From Hofstenia miamia (taxonomy: Eukaryota > Xenacoelomorpha > Acoela): a DNA stretch of 64,000 nucleotides. The stretch lies in the NCBI GenBank assembly GCA_004352715.1, contig SCFE01000082.1:807389-871388 (forward strand), in the 5' to 3' direction. Position 1 is the stretch's first letter; each line of letters opens with the position of its first letter. A model generated the notes under the pieces. The model was not told where the DNA came from. It worked only from the letters and a program-made list of their open reading frames with translations, and did not search any database. The translations under genes were made by a program, and so were the position numbers. This document shows positions 10,749-22,008 of the stretch, one piece after another.

Positions 10749-12725
10749 TTCTGATTTTACAGGAGATGTTATGATCTCTGGATTCAAGGGAAAATGTTTT
10801 CATGGAATTAACTTTTTGCATGATCTCTGTCTTGTTTCAAAAGGAAAGATGTGTGTTACCATTTTAAATAGTTCTGATTCTTTAATCAAAATAGAGCCAT
10901 CTCAGTTGAGACTAGTTGCAACCCTGGTTCACCTGGAGTTCCAGGCCACTGCCTGTTCACCAATCTTGACAGTGATTCACAATTTGGTGGAGCTGAGTGA
11001 TAACATTAGGATTCCTCTTGTAAATGATCAGATGCATCCACACCTCAGTTCTCAGGAGCATGAGTTGCTTTCTCAGCTGCTTAGAGAGCACTATGAGGTC
11101 TTTAACTATGGTTTGATCAGAGTTGGAAAGGCTGTTGGAGAGCAGCATTCCATTGAAACTAAGAATGATCATCCAATTTGCCTGCCTCTCAGAAGAGTAC
11201 CAGAGAATCTTTGGGAAGAGTATGAAAAAATCATAAGCAACCTCATAGAAAGTGGCATTATTCAAGCTAGCAATAGCCCCTACACAGCTCCCACTGTTTT
11301 CATTAAGCAAGGCAACAAGTACTGCCTCTGTGTTGATTTCTGAAAGCTCAATGATGTTACTGTGAAAGATGCATATCCACTCCTGCTCATTGAAGATCTT
11401 CTCTACAATGCCAGTCAATATAAATTTTTCAGATGCCTCAACCTGTGCAAGGCCTACTGGCAGGTGCCAATGAAGCCTTCTGACATTTCAAAGACTGCCT
11501 TCATAACTCCCTACAGCCTCTTTGAATGGAAGTATATGGCTTTCAGGCTCTGCAACACCCCTGCAACTTTCCAGTGCTATGTTACCCATGTACTTAGGAA
11601 TGGAGACAATGTGCTTGAACCTGGCACAACTGCCTATATGGACAATATTCTCATCACTGGTAATACATTCTCAGAACACCTGGAAAGGCTTGGACATACT
11701 CTCAGTTTGTCATATGAAACTGGTCTTTGAGTCAATGGGAACAAGTGCTCTTTGTTACAGCCTCATGTTACCTTTCTTGGAGGAATTCTTGAACCTGGTC
11801 ATATCTCCATCAAGAATGATGTGAAAGACCATCTTGATAAAATTGAGACTCCCTGTTCTCATAAGGATGTACAGCAACTCATGGGATTCTTGAATTACTA
11901 TGGCACCTTTATCTTGGAGTTAGCTAATAAAACAAGACACATCTCTAACCTACTATGGCACAATGCTGAATTTAAATGGAGCTGGATCAAGCAAGAAGAG
12001 CTTGATAACATTAAGAAAGAACTTAGGAAAATTCCCAGCTTAAATACACCTGATTACTCAAAAGAATTTCTTATCAACTGCAATGCTAGTTCTATTGCTA
12101 TCAGTGGCATGCTCAGCCAGGTAATTGATGGGAAAGAGAGCCTCATCCAATACTTTAGCCACAAGCTCTGTAACAATGAGCTAAATTATGGTGTGACTAA
12201 GTCTGAGATGCTCACCCTAGTCAAGTGCCTGAAGAAATTTCACTTCTTCATCTTGGGTGGCCAATTCATGGTATGCACCAACAACTCAGTGCTGGCATGG
12301 CTAAAGAAATTTTCTGGGGACAAGTCTAACATCATTGCACAATGGATAGAGTATCTCAACAACTTTACCTTTTCTATCAAACATCATCCAGGTAGACTGC
12401 ACAACAATGCAGATTACTGGACTGCTCTCCCAAGTTATGAGTGTGACCTCTGCAAGTTTCCTGGAGAGAAGACACCATTCAGATTTATCTTGTTTAGCAA
12501 TTATGAGTGTCTGCCTGAGATTAATATAGACATAAAGGGAAATGAGATCCTCCCTATTTTGGTGAAGGAAGAAATCATGGAAAAGGAAACTGTGCATCAT
12601 CAGCAGCATGATAAAGTGCTAAGTGAGATCACAGCAAAGTTGAACAACTACAGCTATATACTCAGCCCCATTGCTAACAGATATTTCCAGCATTTTAACT
12701 GGAAGCTTACTGAGGCAGGCACAAA
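10702..12725 (+). pseudogene. gypsy reverse transcriptase and RNase H, degenerate
   Basis: RT blocks appear in order: YKKIISNLIESGIIQ-like fingers (11221-11265), then VDF, stop, KLND at 11334 (the usual R codon is TGA), LNLCKAYWQVPM, FRLCNTPATFQ, and YMDN at 11635-11646 where YxDD is expected. A second TGA is at 11728. The frame continues from 11752 with the connection block (LMGFLNYYGTFI), RNase H (NCNAS at about 12077, with both D replaced by N; KSEMLTLVKCLKKF; HHPGRLHNNADYWTALP). It runs to the MITE at 12726. Loss of the second catalytic Asp of RT and of the RNase H Asp implies an inactive copy. Confidence 0.85.
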
Positions 12726-13543
12726 CCCAGATAACAATTTTGGTTGTTTTTACGTTGTTTATGGTTGTTTCATATTTTTGGTGGTTGTAGCAACCATTAA
12801 CATAGTAATAACAACCATTAATACTAATTTGAGCAATTAAAAATGTGATAATTTAAGATTCAAGCAGATGATTGCAAATAGAACTCACTTCATCATTTTG
12901 ATTACTAGATCATTTTTATATAAAGAATGGAATTGCAAAAAGATTTTTTGAAATATTAAATTTGTGAAAAATTATAATATACTTGGTAAGCAAATTTTCA
13001 AAATAATTTATTCATGAATATTTGGACACCTTCAAATTATCTGTCAGATAAAAAAATTACATTTGAGCAGAAGAGATTCTTTACAATTTAAAAAAGTATT
13101 ATTTCAAAATTATACTTAACTTTAAAAGTTTAAATTTTTGTTAAATTTGGCAGATTTTTATGCTTATTGTTATCATTTAAAATCAAGACATTCATTCAAA
13201 ATTTCAGCAAATGTTGTATTTAAAGTATTTATTGTATTACTGTTCTGCCCTTTGTTGGGCTTGTGTTAGTTTAAACAGCAATGTTTGAACTGATTATCAA
13301 TATAAATTTGATGTATTGCATATAAAAGTAATGCTAGAACAATCATGGGCAACATAAAATAACGTTGCTACGACCTAAAAATAGTGCTTTTTATTCAGAA
13401 AAAACAACCAAAAAGCAACCTAATGTGACGTTGTTCGAACAACGTTGTTTAGACCAGTCAAAAGGGTACCATTTCAACGTTAAAACAATCATAAAAAAAC
13501 AACTAAAAAACAACGTTATTTAGACCAAAATTTGTTATCTGGG
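12726..13543. mobile_element. inverted-repeat insertion (MITE-like) inside gypsy pol
   Basis: Terminal inverted repeats: CCCAGATAACAATTTTGGT at 12726-12744 and the complement of ACCAAAATTTGTTATCTGGG at 13524-13543. Both ends also carry GTTGTTT/AAACAAC subrepeats and ACGTTGTT words. The interior has no ORF. It lies exactly between RNase H and the integrase zinc finger, so it was inserted into the element. I could not identify a clear target duplication. Confidence 0.75.
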
Positions 13544-13546
13544 AAG

Positions 13547-13722
13547 CTGGAACAGTTGATTAGCAGTTCCCAAGTATTTCTGCAGAGATTTAGTATGAAA
13601 AATTCATGAGAAAGGTCATCTGGGCATCATCCAAACTGAGCAAACATTTAATGTGAGATATGTGACCATTGGTATTTGAGCTGCTGTCCAGGATGTCATT
13701 GAAATTATTTTCTGACTACAAT
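13547..13722 (+). pseudogene. gypsy integrase N-terminal zinc-binding region
   Basis: HEKGHLGIIQTEQTF followed by Y..IGI and AAVQDVIEII matches the H-x3-GH-x-G..T ... Y.wPG....V...V start of gypsy integrases (HHCC domain). A stop replaces the residue after IGI and the CxxC pair is lost. The catalytic core resumes only at 16455, after an antisense insertion. Confidence 0.65.
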
Positions 13723-13861
13723 TTTCAAACTAAAATGTTTACAAAAATGTTGGTATTTATACCTAAACATTTAAAAAGCAAAGCAAATGATGTATATACA
13801 TTTTACAATTGTTGGCAAAAAATGGTACTAAAAATTATCACTCTAAACTGCACTAAATAAA
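13723..13861. other. junction sequence between integrase fragment and antisense element
   Basis: AT-rich, no domain seen; could be the end of the antisense element or a further small insertion. Confidence 0.3.
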
Positions 13862-13879
13862 AAACAAGTCTATGTTGGA

Positions 13880-15065
13880 AATATTAGAGGGGGCAGAGAC
13901 TGTGAGACGCATCTGGATGGACCATCAGCAACATTGAGAGCTGACTCTATCCAAAATACTAGTAAGTCCTTAGAAAAGACCAGAAGTGTGGCAAGAATAC
14001 TTTCTAAGTAGGTTCCTCCTTTGAGACATCCTGACTTTAATGCCCATGCTAAGGGCCATGAATCCATAAGTATTGTGTCACCAGGAGACACCATGTCAGC
14101 CACTACTAAGAATGCCTGAAGTTCCTTCCTGAATATATGAGAAAATGATTTGGTTAGAACAAAAGGAAAACTCTGTCTTATCTGGCTGAACTATTCTGAG
14201 AGAATACAAGGAAGCATCAGTATACTATATTTTGCTGGTAGAAAGAGTTGTAAAGGGAGCCCATGATGTAATGAAGTTTGCTGCTCTGACCAATGCAGTC
14301 ATAACTTTGTGTGCAAGGTTAAAATCCTTATGTTGTATGTTGTACAATGGTGCTAAGATATTGTAAGGGCCCACCAATGGCCAGGAGAATGTAAGGTGTC
14401 CCAAGGCTGTCTGTTGTTGTTTAAGAGGGAGATTCCTGGATTGAAGTTCTCTAATTAGTTGGACCATTTGTGACTGTTGTGGTGTTGCTGAAATAAGGGA
14501 TTGTTTAACATCAAAGATGAATCTGAGATATTGCATGACTTGTAGACCATGGGAAGATTTTACTCCTAATACTGAGATATTCAATTGTACCAATTTCTGC
14601 ATCCAAGTGTTAACTATGTGTAGGGCTGAGTAGGGTAGAAATACAAGCAAATTATCAATATGCACCCAAGAGACCAGACCAATCTTGCAGAATGGGAAGA
14701 GTATGGCATTAGAGAGTAACTGACACAGAGCCATGCTATAAGAGAGTCCCATCAGTGCCTCCTCAAAGATGTAGTGCTTAGCATTGTGAGTGAGGACAGT
14801 TGTATGATATCTGTGTTGCTGTAGAATAGGTATGTGGTAAAATGCACTCTTTAAATCAAATTGTAACAAAATATAGTCACTTGGAGGAGTATGCTTCTTC
14901 AAGACTTTGATTACAAGGTGGAAATGAATTTGATTTGTGAGTGGCATGAGAAACAAATAGTCGACCACCATTCTTAGTTTTCCATTGGCTTTAGTAACAA
15001 AAAATGCTTGTGCTTGAAACATTGATCATCTTGCTGCCAATCTAATGAAGTGTGCCTCTTCTAAT
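13880..15065 (-). pseudogene. reverse transcriptase and RNase H with FYHIP-type motif A
   Basis: Minus-strand blocks: FFVTKANGKLRMVVDY (about 15005-14958), DLKSAFYHIPI (14858-14826), MGLSYSMALCQLL, HIDN at the YxDD site (14667-14652), VMQYLRFIFDV, ALGHLTFSWP.VGP, APLYN, then an RNase H tail with ESILATLL and ALNVADGPSR (13940-13908). The 'SAFYHIPI' form and the terminal 'ALN.AD.PSR' are unlike gypsy and closer to DIRS-like or pararetrovirus-type polymerases. HIDN instead of YxDD and a frameshift near 14110-14225 mark inactivity. Confidence 0.6.
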
Positions 15066-15479
15066 GCTGCAATAATTCTATCTGTGTGGAGAGTATGAAG
15101 TTGCTAAGGTAATGAGAATGGATGTTTAAACACTGTAGGTTGCATACAATCTACTTCTGCTGTATAGAATACGTACTGAGGATCAGGATCCAAGGGCTCA
15201 GCAATGATAGTTCTTGAGAATTGCCCATGAAATCCAGCACTTCTGTAGATTGCAGTGGTTGTAAGAACTCTGTCAGTTGTTCACTTCTCATTGTGACTCC
15301 AGATAAAATTGATTCCTTTTCCTGCCTGATCTGGGAGTGCTGTACCCAGCTGCCTGATCCAGCAGTGCTGTGGCTGCCTGATCTGCAAGTGCTAATAACT
15401 GAGTTGAGGTTAACATGACAACAGATAAAATATCAATCCAATTCTGTTGGGGATGCTGAACTTGAGAACACAAAGTAGC

Positions 15480-16422
15480 TCAGAGCGCAAATTTGTTGAG
15501 AAGCTGCCAAATATCATCCAAATGTAAATGAGAAATGCAATATAAGAAAGGTCTGAAACATGGAACCACCAAATCTGGAAGCTGGAAATTGAGACCCATA
15601 ACATCTACTTCTTGAAAGCCAGGTGGCTGAAAAAGCTGAGGCTGTATTACCTGTGAGACTGCCATGATAGAAGAATCCTGAGAATAGCTACGTAAAGCAG
15701 GAGTTGAGGCCTGGACTGGATCTGGGGTGAACTGCAGAGTATTGTCCATTTGAGAACTAGGAAACACAGGAGATGAGACATTAGACTGAGGAACTACAGG
15801 AGACTGAAATGAAGATAATGTAGGAATCATGAAAGAATCTGGTAAAGACACATGTAAAGAACTAACATCCTCAATCTGTTCACAATCTAGATCCTCCACA
15901 AGGCTGCTTAAATTGTGACTGAGACAAGAAGGCATTAAATGACAGACACTGAGAGGGGTGTCAGAGAGGGTTTGAAGGAATGAGGTGTGGGATTCTGATG
16001 GACTGTAGCTGATTGTTGACTGTATTCCAGACTGTTGCATTCCATCCATAGTTGGCTGCTGCCAAAAGAACTCTGATCTGCTGTGTGATGATGGATTGCA
16101 GGTTACTGGAGAGGACATAATATTTGGCAAGGACTGATCTGAGATGTTCCAATTTGTACTTGTCACAATTGGACATTTTACTGCTAGTGAGAGCTTTAGT
16201 GATTTGATCACCAACCACAGGCAATTGATGAGGGTCAAATGGTGCATCTTCCAATAGTGTTGAAATAGAGACTGGGGGAGCTGAAGAATGAGATCCAGTG
16301 TTCTGATTAGGGCATTGACTAGATTGTCTGGATTCAAGAGACTCCAAGCATCGTGTGATTCTGTTGAGGAGATGGATGAGCTGTTCATCATGGTTCTGGC
16401 TTTGTGACCTAGTCTGTGACAT
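15480..16422 (-). pseudogene. gag-like ORF of the antisense element
   Basis: Starts MSQTRSQSQNHDEQLIHLLNRI with a short coiled-coil-like stretch and then a helical block (KYKLEHLRSVLAKYY ... IRVLLAAANYGW) that resembles the first ORF of DIRS-type elements. A Ser/Pro-rich tail continues in a second frame to 15480. No zinc knuckle seen. Function inferred from position upstream of the RT. Confidence 0.4.
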
Positions 16423-16454
16423 TCAATGAGTTGTACTGCAGAGCTGCTGAATGA

Positions 16455-17270
16455 ACAAGCAAAGTTGTTCACATGGATATAGAGAAGCTCTCTCATGACA
16501 AGGAGAGGTACCAGTACCTCCTTGTACTCATAGACCACTTTACAAAATATGCTCAACTCATTCACCTTGACTGCACCACTGCCAAGGTTATTGGGGAAAA
16601 AGTGGTCAAGGAATGGGTTCTCAAGTTCAGGCCTATGGAGCTCCTAATCTCACATTGTGGCTCTCAATTTGAGAACCACCTTATGGAAACCCTAATGAAG
16701 GAACTTGAAATATTACATGAATTTACCACCATGTACCATCCACAATCTAATGGAGTTGTTGAGTGACTTAATTGTACTGTTATCAAGTTAATCTGAGTTG
16801 CCCTTGCCCATGCAGCTGGCAGGAATTGGACATGTGTCATTGAGGCAGTGGAGTACTTCTATAACACCACCATGCACACAACTACTAAGGTTAGTCCTTT
16901 TAAGGCCATGTTTGGCCAAGAGGCAAGTACACCCCTTTTGATTATGTTTCCAGACTCCAATGAACTTACATTAGAGAATTTTGTGAATCATATGTTACAT
17001 GAATTTCAAGAAGTGCATTTAACTATCTGTCAGAATACTAATCAATCTGTTATCTGTCAAAAGTGGAATTTCAATCTCAAGTTGTATGGCAAACCTCACA
17101 AGGTTGGAGACAAAGTTTTTGCATACTTTCCTCACCAGATTGCAGATGCACATCAGGTGTGAAAGCTTGCCACCAATTGACAGTGTCCATTTACTGTTAC
17201 AAAGGTGTTGGACCATTAAGGCTATTGGTAATGTTGTTATCAACCCAAATAGTGAATTTTCACTTGTAAA
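16455..17270 (+). pseudogene. gypsy integrase catalytic core and C-terminal domain
   Basis: Core resumes at HMDIEKLS (first catalytic D, about 16473), followed by YLLVLIDHFTKYAQLI, ISHCGSQFEN (the second Asp has become His, about 16650) and HPQSNGVVE (catalytic E, to 16763), then a TGA. YNTTMHTTTKVSPFKAMFG continues after it, and VGDKVFAYFP leads into a GPY/F-like end (KLAT..QCPFTVTKVL). The altered DDE triad makes it inactive. Confidence 0.85.
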
Positions 17271-17735
17271 CAATGGAGTAAATGAACTTGAGAATTATAC
17301 TAACCTCACTGAATGTGAGGAAGATGACCTCTCTGAGGTTGAGTATGATACTAATCCCAGTAATAGTAGCAACATTACTGCTACTCATATTTTGTCTAAA
17401 TGTAAATTTAGGGACCAAGAGTACCTAGATCATTTAAATATTGGGAACATAATTAATCTTTATGTTTAGGAAACTAAGCTGTATCAGATGAAAGGAACTG
17501 AGAATCAACTGCCCACAAGGAGACAAGTGAGGTGAAGACACAACTCCTGTGAGGAGTGAAGCTGAGATGACACCCAAGCAGATGAGAGCATCCCAAAAGA
17601 GAGGAAGGATGCAGGAGGACTTGAGTAGCAAGCTACAGCCAAAATGAAATTCCCATCTCTCAAATTTGACAATGCACCACTCTGCACTAGCCACTTAATC
17701 TGCCACAACCCAGGGTAGACTCAATGATTTCTAGA
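17271..17735 (+). other. region between integrase and ORF3
   Basis: An open stretch to 17469 is rich in N, E, D and S (acidic tail of the integrase frame or a degraded env-like start). From 17470 to 17735 there are stops in all frames and no recognisable feature. Confidence 0.35.
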
Positions 17736-17739
17736 GCTA

Positions 17740-19374
17740 TTGGCTCATTATAATGTGCATACAAAGACAGATATTCTGTTTGACTTAGAGAAGATGAATT
17801 ACCCTGAGTGTGGATACAAGAAGTTATCTGAGATGCAGAGACACGCTGCTAAAGACAGTGTGATTATCCCAATCACAGTCATTGAGCAGACAATGTGCTC
17901 ACCTGAACTGTTTTATCCTAAGGAAGAACTGCTGGCATCATCTGCAGTAGAAGTGTCCCCCAGCATGCAAGCACTACTTGAAGCTATTAACATGAAAAAG
18001 TTCTCAGGAGTCACAAGCTCCCTGATACCTACACCAGCCTGGTCAATTACAGAGGACGAAAAAATTCTAACCATTGAGCACCACCCCAAGGAGTTTGCTG
18101 AGAAGCTCTCTATCATTTGTTGCATAATCAAAGAAAACTGAGACAATGATGTATTAGGCTTGATGAAATGGTGCCTCACTGAAATGTTTACCAAAGAGGA
18201 ACTTGTGCTTCTACAAATGCCTGGGCAACAAATAGCCCTTGATGTAGAATGTACCACCTCCTGTCTTTGGATCTCAAATTTGCAAATCATCAAGCTCTGT
18301 GAGTGTGGACTCCACATCCAGTTTTGAGATTCAATTAAGGATGCTAAGATAAATTATCCAGTTACTATTAGGACTGCTACATTACAGGAAAAAGTCATGC
18401 TAGATAACATTGAAGACCATGTGGATAAACACAACCTGCTCTGCATTCCTCTACCATGTATCATGACTCCCCTCATCCTTCCATCATGGTGCATCAAGAA
18501 GGGGCAAAGAAAGTCTCTGCACATCTTGCAAACTCCATCAACTACGTCTCTACCACGTCTGAGATCAACAAAGCTATGCAAACAAAGGAATACACAGATA
18601 CCAGAGACACTCTACTTGAAGGTGGAAACCCTGAACACATGCTCATTGATGGCAAACTTACTATCAAAGACATATTTCAAAGGGGACAACTGATCTCTAC
18701 CCAATTAACCAAGGTGCACAACAAGATTGCAATGCTGGACCCCCATGTCCACATTCTTTTCTAGGTATCAGGTGATCTCATGTGGATCAATAACATAGAG
18801 ACTCTCACCCAGTATTACAATGTCATGAAATGCAATCAATAACATAGAGACTCTCACCCAGTATTACAATGTCATGAAATGCATTGAGATCATTACAATG
18901 CTATGAGCCAAGGTCACAGACCCTGAAGCAATGACACTGCAGCAGGTCAATGAGTACTGCTCTCTTTTCATGGATCATGTGACATGCATGGGATCCCTAC
19001 AAGAGGTCTTCACTCACTTTTACCCTAGCACCAGAATATGTCCCAAAGATGCTCATACCTCTGACACTGATGCACTCATGATGCTTATGATCATGCTAAA
19101 AGGCCTTTGCCTTTAAGAAAGATTCTATGACACCTTCACACAGAGGCTTAACCACCTAAGAAGAAACTGCCTGATCAGTGCCTGTTTACTGGAGATCAAG
19201 TTTTTCCATCTAAGGAATGAGGAGGTCACACAGAGAGAAATACTTATGCAGATTACCCAGCAACCTCAGTATGCTGAAGTTAAGTCATGGGATGAAATTT
19301 TAGCCACAGAGATGATAGAGGAGACACAAAAGCTCCTGTCAGGACCCACAGTTAAGCTCTTAGAGCAAGTTTAA
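17740..19374 (+). pseudogene. extra 3' ORF of the gypsy element, unknown function
   Basis: After integrase a second coding region can be followed through several stops: MAHYNVHTKTDILFDLEKM (17740), EHHPKEFAEKLSIICCII (18075-18130), TMLL-type helices, VFTHFYPSTRICPKDAHTSD (19007-19066), FYDTFTQRLNHLRRN and a Gln/Glu-rich end (EEVTQREILMQITQQ) at 19222-19266. There is no signal peptide or membrane helix to suggest env, and no zinc finger. The terminal part is repeated in the fragment at 20349-20745, so it belonged to the element family. It is mostly helical and could be a second gag-like or accessory protein. Confidence 0.5.
18786..18883 (+). repeat. 49-bp perfect tandem duplication
   Basis: Units 18786-18834 and 18835-18883 are identical (start ATCAATAACATAGAGACTC). 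Since 49 is not a multiple of 3 it shifts the ORF frame. Perfect identity suggests a recent event or an assembly duplication. Confidence 0.85.
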
Positions 19375-19377
19375 CAA

Positions 19378-19389
19378 GCAATGGGGGTA
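19378..19389 (+). other. polypurine tract
   Basis: GCAATGGGGGTA directly precedes the 3' LTR; the purine run would prime plus-strand synthesis. The related copy has AGCAAGGGGACA at 20738-20749. Confidence 0.6.
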
Positions 19390-20347
19390 TGTAGAGTCAC
19401 CCAGGGCCTTATTTTTATTATTTTCAGCACTCTGGAATAGTGTTATGTCTTTAGACATTTTGATTCTTTTGATTTGCTGCTACTCTATTTGTATCAATTT
19501 CTTTTAATCAATTTTGGAATTTCAAGTGTAGTTAATTTGATAGTGTTAGTTTTTGTCCCCTTAATTCAAATTTCATGTGATTGCTCATTTAACTTTGTGA
19601 GGGAAACTGTGCTTTGAAATTGTAAACAAGTCAGGTAATATGTTGCAGATTTTTGTAATAAATATCTGAGTCAATGTAGTGAAGCACACAATAAATTCAG
19701 CTTCCTTCTATTGCATTTGATCTTTGCAATTATTTATTTACTAACCCCCTTTAGATTTTGTTGATCAAAGATTTTGTTAATTATAATTATTGTGTAAGAT
19801 CTGGCAACAATTCAGGAGGAAACTACACCAGGTCTAGGGTGACAAATAGCTCTTTAATTGTGACAGCCTGAATTGTGGCCACTTTAGGTTACAGTTACAT
19901 GTAGAGAATAACATCTCTCATTTGATCTGTTTGTACATGGACTTAAATTAACAACTTGCAAATATACTATGTCATTGGCAAATGTGATTGCACAGCAATT
20001 ATGTGCCAATTATTTACTATTTATTTACATGAGCTGAGATAAGAGAACTCTGAGATAAATTGTTTATTGAGCTAGAAATTACTACTTGAGACACACAATT
20101 ACCACCTTGGCAAGTGAGGATGGCTTCAAAGGTTTGGCTTCAGTGTGATGCCATGTGAGTTGGTCACTGCTGGAGTTCATTTTGGAATGTAATTTCTTTA
20201 TTTGTTAGGAAATCAGTAAACCACCAACATAACTGTTTTGTTGGAATGTGGGTCACTCTCTGCTATGGTAGACTTTGCAACCTTTGATCTAAACTCTTGA
20301 GTTACCCATTACCACTAGAATAGTGAGAGCTCCCCCATGATTCTACA
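19390..20347 (+). repeat. 3' LTR of the gypsy element (958 bp)
   Basis: Begins TGTAGAGTC after the polypurine tract and ends GATTCTACA. An AATAAA signal lies near 19691. Its U3 lacks the TGACGT pair seen in the 6342, 22546 and 27308 LTRs. The 3' half matches 7649-8192. The following bases (CCAT) start a fragment of a related element. Confidence 0.85.
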
Positions 20348-20348
20348 C

Positions 20349-21660
20349 CATCTGCATGGGGTCACTATGAGATGTCTTCACCCACTTCTACCCAACAACA
20401 TGGATTAGTGCAGATGATGCACATACCTCAGATATTGATGCACTTATGACACTTATGCTTGCCCTAAGGGGACTCTGTCTTTATGAGTGCTTCTACAACA
20501 CCTTCACTCAAAAGCTAAACAACCTCAGATGCAAATGCCTCATGGTTACCCAAGATCTGATTCCTCCATCTCCATGATGAAACAGTTACTCAATGTGAGG
20601 CACTGATGCTGATTACAAAGTGACCCCAGTACACTGAAGTCACTAATTGGGATGATGTCTTAGCAGCCAAAATGGTAGAAGAAACTCAAAAGTTGCTATC
20701 AGGTCTACCAGTTCAATTACCTCCTCAAAATTTGTTGAGCAAGGGGACATGTACAGTCACTAGGGACCCTCAATTTTCAATTTAATCAATTTTGTAGTTT
20801 CAAGCTAAATAATGCTCATAAATGATTTTATTGCTTAATTTTTTAGTGTAGTATTTCAATCTTATATTTGTTTGTCCCCTTGAATTTGTGTAATGTGTTA
20901 TTGCTCTTACTTTTTGCAAGGGAAACTGTGATTTCAAAAGTGTAAACAATTACAGGTAATCATTCTAAATCCTTTTGTATAAATACTTGAGAATCTCTTA
21001 GCAAGGATGCAAAATAAACTTTGTCTCACTGAACTGCATTTGCTTTTTGCTTCTGTTTCTTATTGCTAATCCCTTTTTAGGAAGTATGATATTTATAATA
21101 GATGCTTAAGACTCTGGCAACCATTTGGGAGTTACTCCTCAGAGTTTAGGGCAACAACACACTTTATTCCTGCAGGCAGCCCAAATTGTGGATGGAATTA
21201 TGTTAGCTATATGATTACATGTAGGGAATAAGAACTTTTAATTAATTGTTGTAATTCAAACATGACCACTATAACTTTCCACTGTAATGATAACAAGCTG
21301 TCAGCTAATATGTGATTGCATGGCAATCATGTGCTGTTATTATTATTACATGAGCTGAGGAATAAGAACAAATGGGAAATGTTTTATTGAGCTAGAAATT
21401 AACAATAAGAGACACATAGAGTAGCACGTTTTGTGAGTTTGGATACTGCTTCAGCATGATGCCATGAGATTTGGTTGTCATTGGAAGTGAGTCCTTGGTG
21501 GATCTTTACTGTTACTTTGTTACAATGGCAAATTACCAATATCTTTGTTTTTCTGTTGGAATGCAGGTCACTCACTATGATGGTAACCTTTGCAACCTTC
21601 TGTTTAACCTTTGAGTTCCCCAGTACTGCTGTAGTAGCCTGAGCTCCCCATGATTCTACA
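20349..21660 (+). mobile_element. 3' fragment of a second gypsy copy with its LTR
   Basis: 20349-20745 repeats the last part of the extra ORF (VFTHFYPTTWI, DAHTSDIDALM, FYNTFTQKLNNLR), diverged from 18985-19370. A polypurine tract (AAGGGGACA) and a 911-bp LTR (20750-21660, TGTACAGTC ... GATTCTACA) follow. The junction with the upstream LTR is direct, so either the upstream element inserted into this one or recombination joined them. Confidence 0.8.
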
Positions 21661-21785
21661 ATATGCTTTTAAAAAAATGTGCTCAATATTTGCAGGGAGA
21701 GTATAATAAAGAGATCCAAATTCATGCAATTTTGCTTAACTGTACCCATTTTGACTTTTCTTATTTGACTAGCAAAATTGGTTAA

Positions 21786-22008
21786 CTATAACAAAATTTA
21801 ACCATTAGGTAGGTGTTGTTATTTATCAGCCAGATCACATGCTTTTCATGCTGACTAGTTGTTTTCATGGTTGTAAATATTGTAAATACCCATTGTATAT
21901 AAGACACCCAAGCATCTGTAAATAGAGAAATGGTTTAACCTTGTTCTCTTGTTTGCTAGAATCACCTGAGTGATTCTACACTATAACAAAATTTAATCAT
22001 TAGGTAAC
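21786..22008 (+). mobile_element. short solo-LTR-like unit flanked by long direct repeats
   Basis: A 167-bp unit (21814-21980; TGTTGTTA ... GTGATTCTACA) has an internal TATA-like GTATATAAG and matches another at 48013-48187. It is flanked by an almost identical approx. 27-bp direct repeat (CTATAACAAAATTTAAC...) at 21786-21813 and 21981-22008, much longer than a normal LTR target duplication. Confidence 0.55.

Larger units (their letters stand above)
13862..16450 (-). mobile_element. antisense retroelement nested in gypsy integrase (DIRS-like or pararetrovirus-like)
   Basis: Minus-strand coding blocks occupy the gap between the gypsy integrase zinc finger and core. Order on the minus strand: a gag-like region (16422-15490), then RT and RNase H (15065-13880). 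I found no LTRs, inverted repeats or integrase in the 2.6 kb. Borders are set by where gypsy homology stops and resumes. Confidence 0.65.
7649..20347 (+). mobile_element. Ty3/gypsy-type LTR retrotransposon, nested and degenerate
   Basis: Order: partial 5' LTR (7649-8192), primer-binding site, gag with CCHC knuckle, protease, RT, RNase H, integrase, an extra ORF, polypurine tract and 3' LTR (19390-20347). RT before integrase identifies Ty3/gypsy-like order. Two insertions break it: an inverted-repeat element (12726-13543) and an antisense retroelement (13862-16450). Stops and altered catalytic residues in every domain show that it cannot encode functional proteins. LTR pieces still share most bases, so decay is moderate. 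Confidence 0.9.

Noticed and set aside
10957-11418. Minus-strand open frame opposite the gypsy RT
   Set aside because: Shadow of the RT coding region on the other strand.
6338-21664. ATAA (6338) and ATAT (21661) as target duplication enclosing the whole gypsy complex
   Set aside because: Only three of four bases match and the left LTR is of another subtype.
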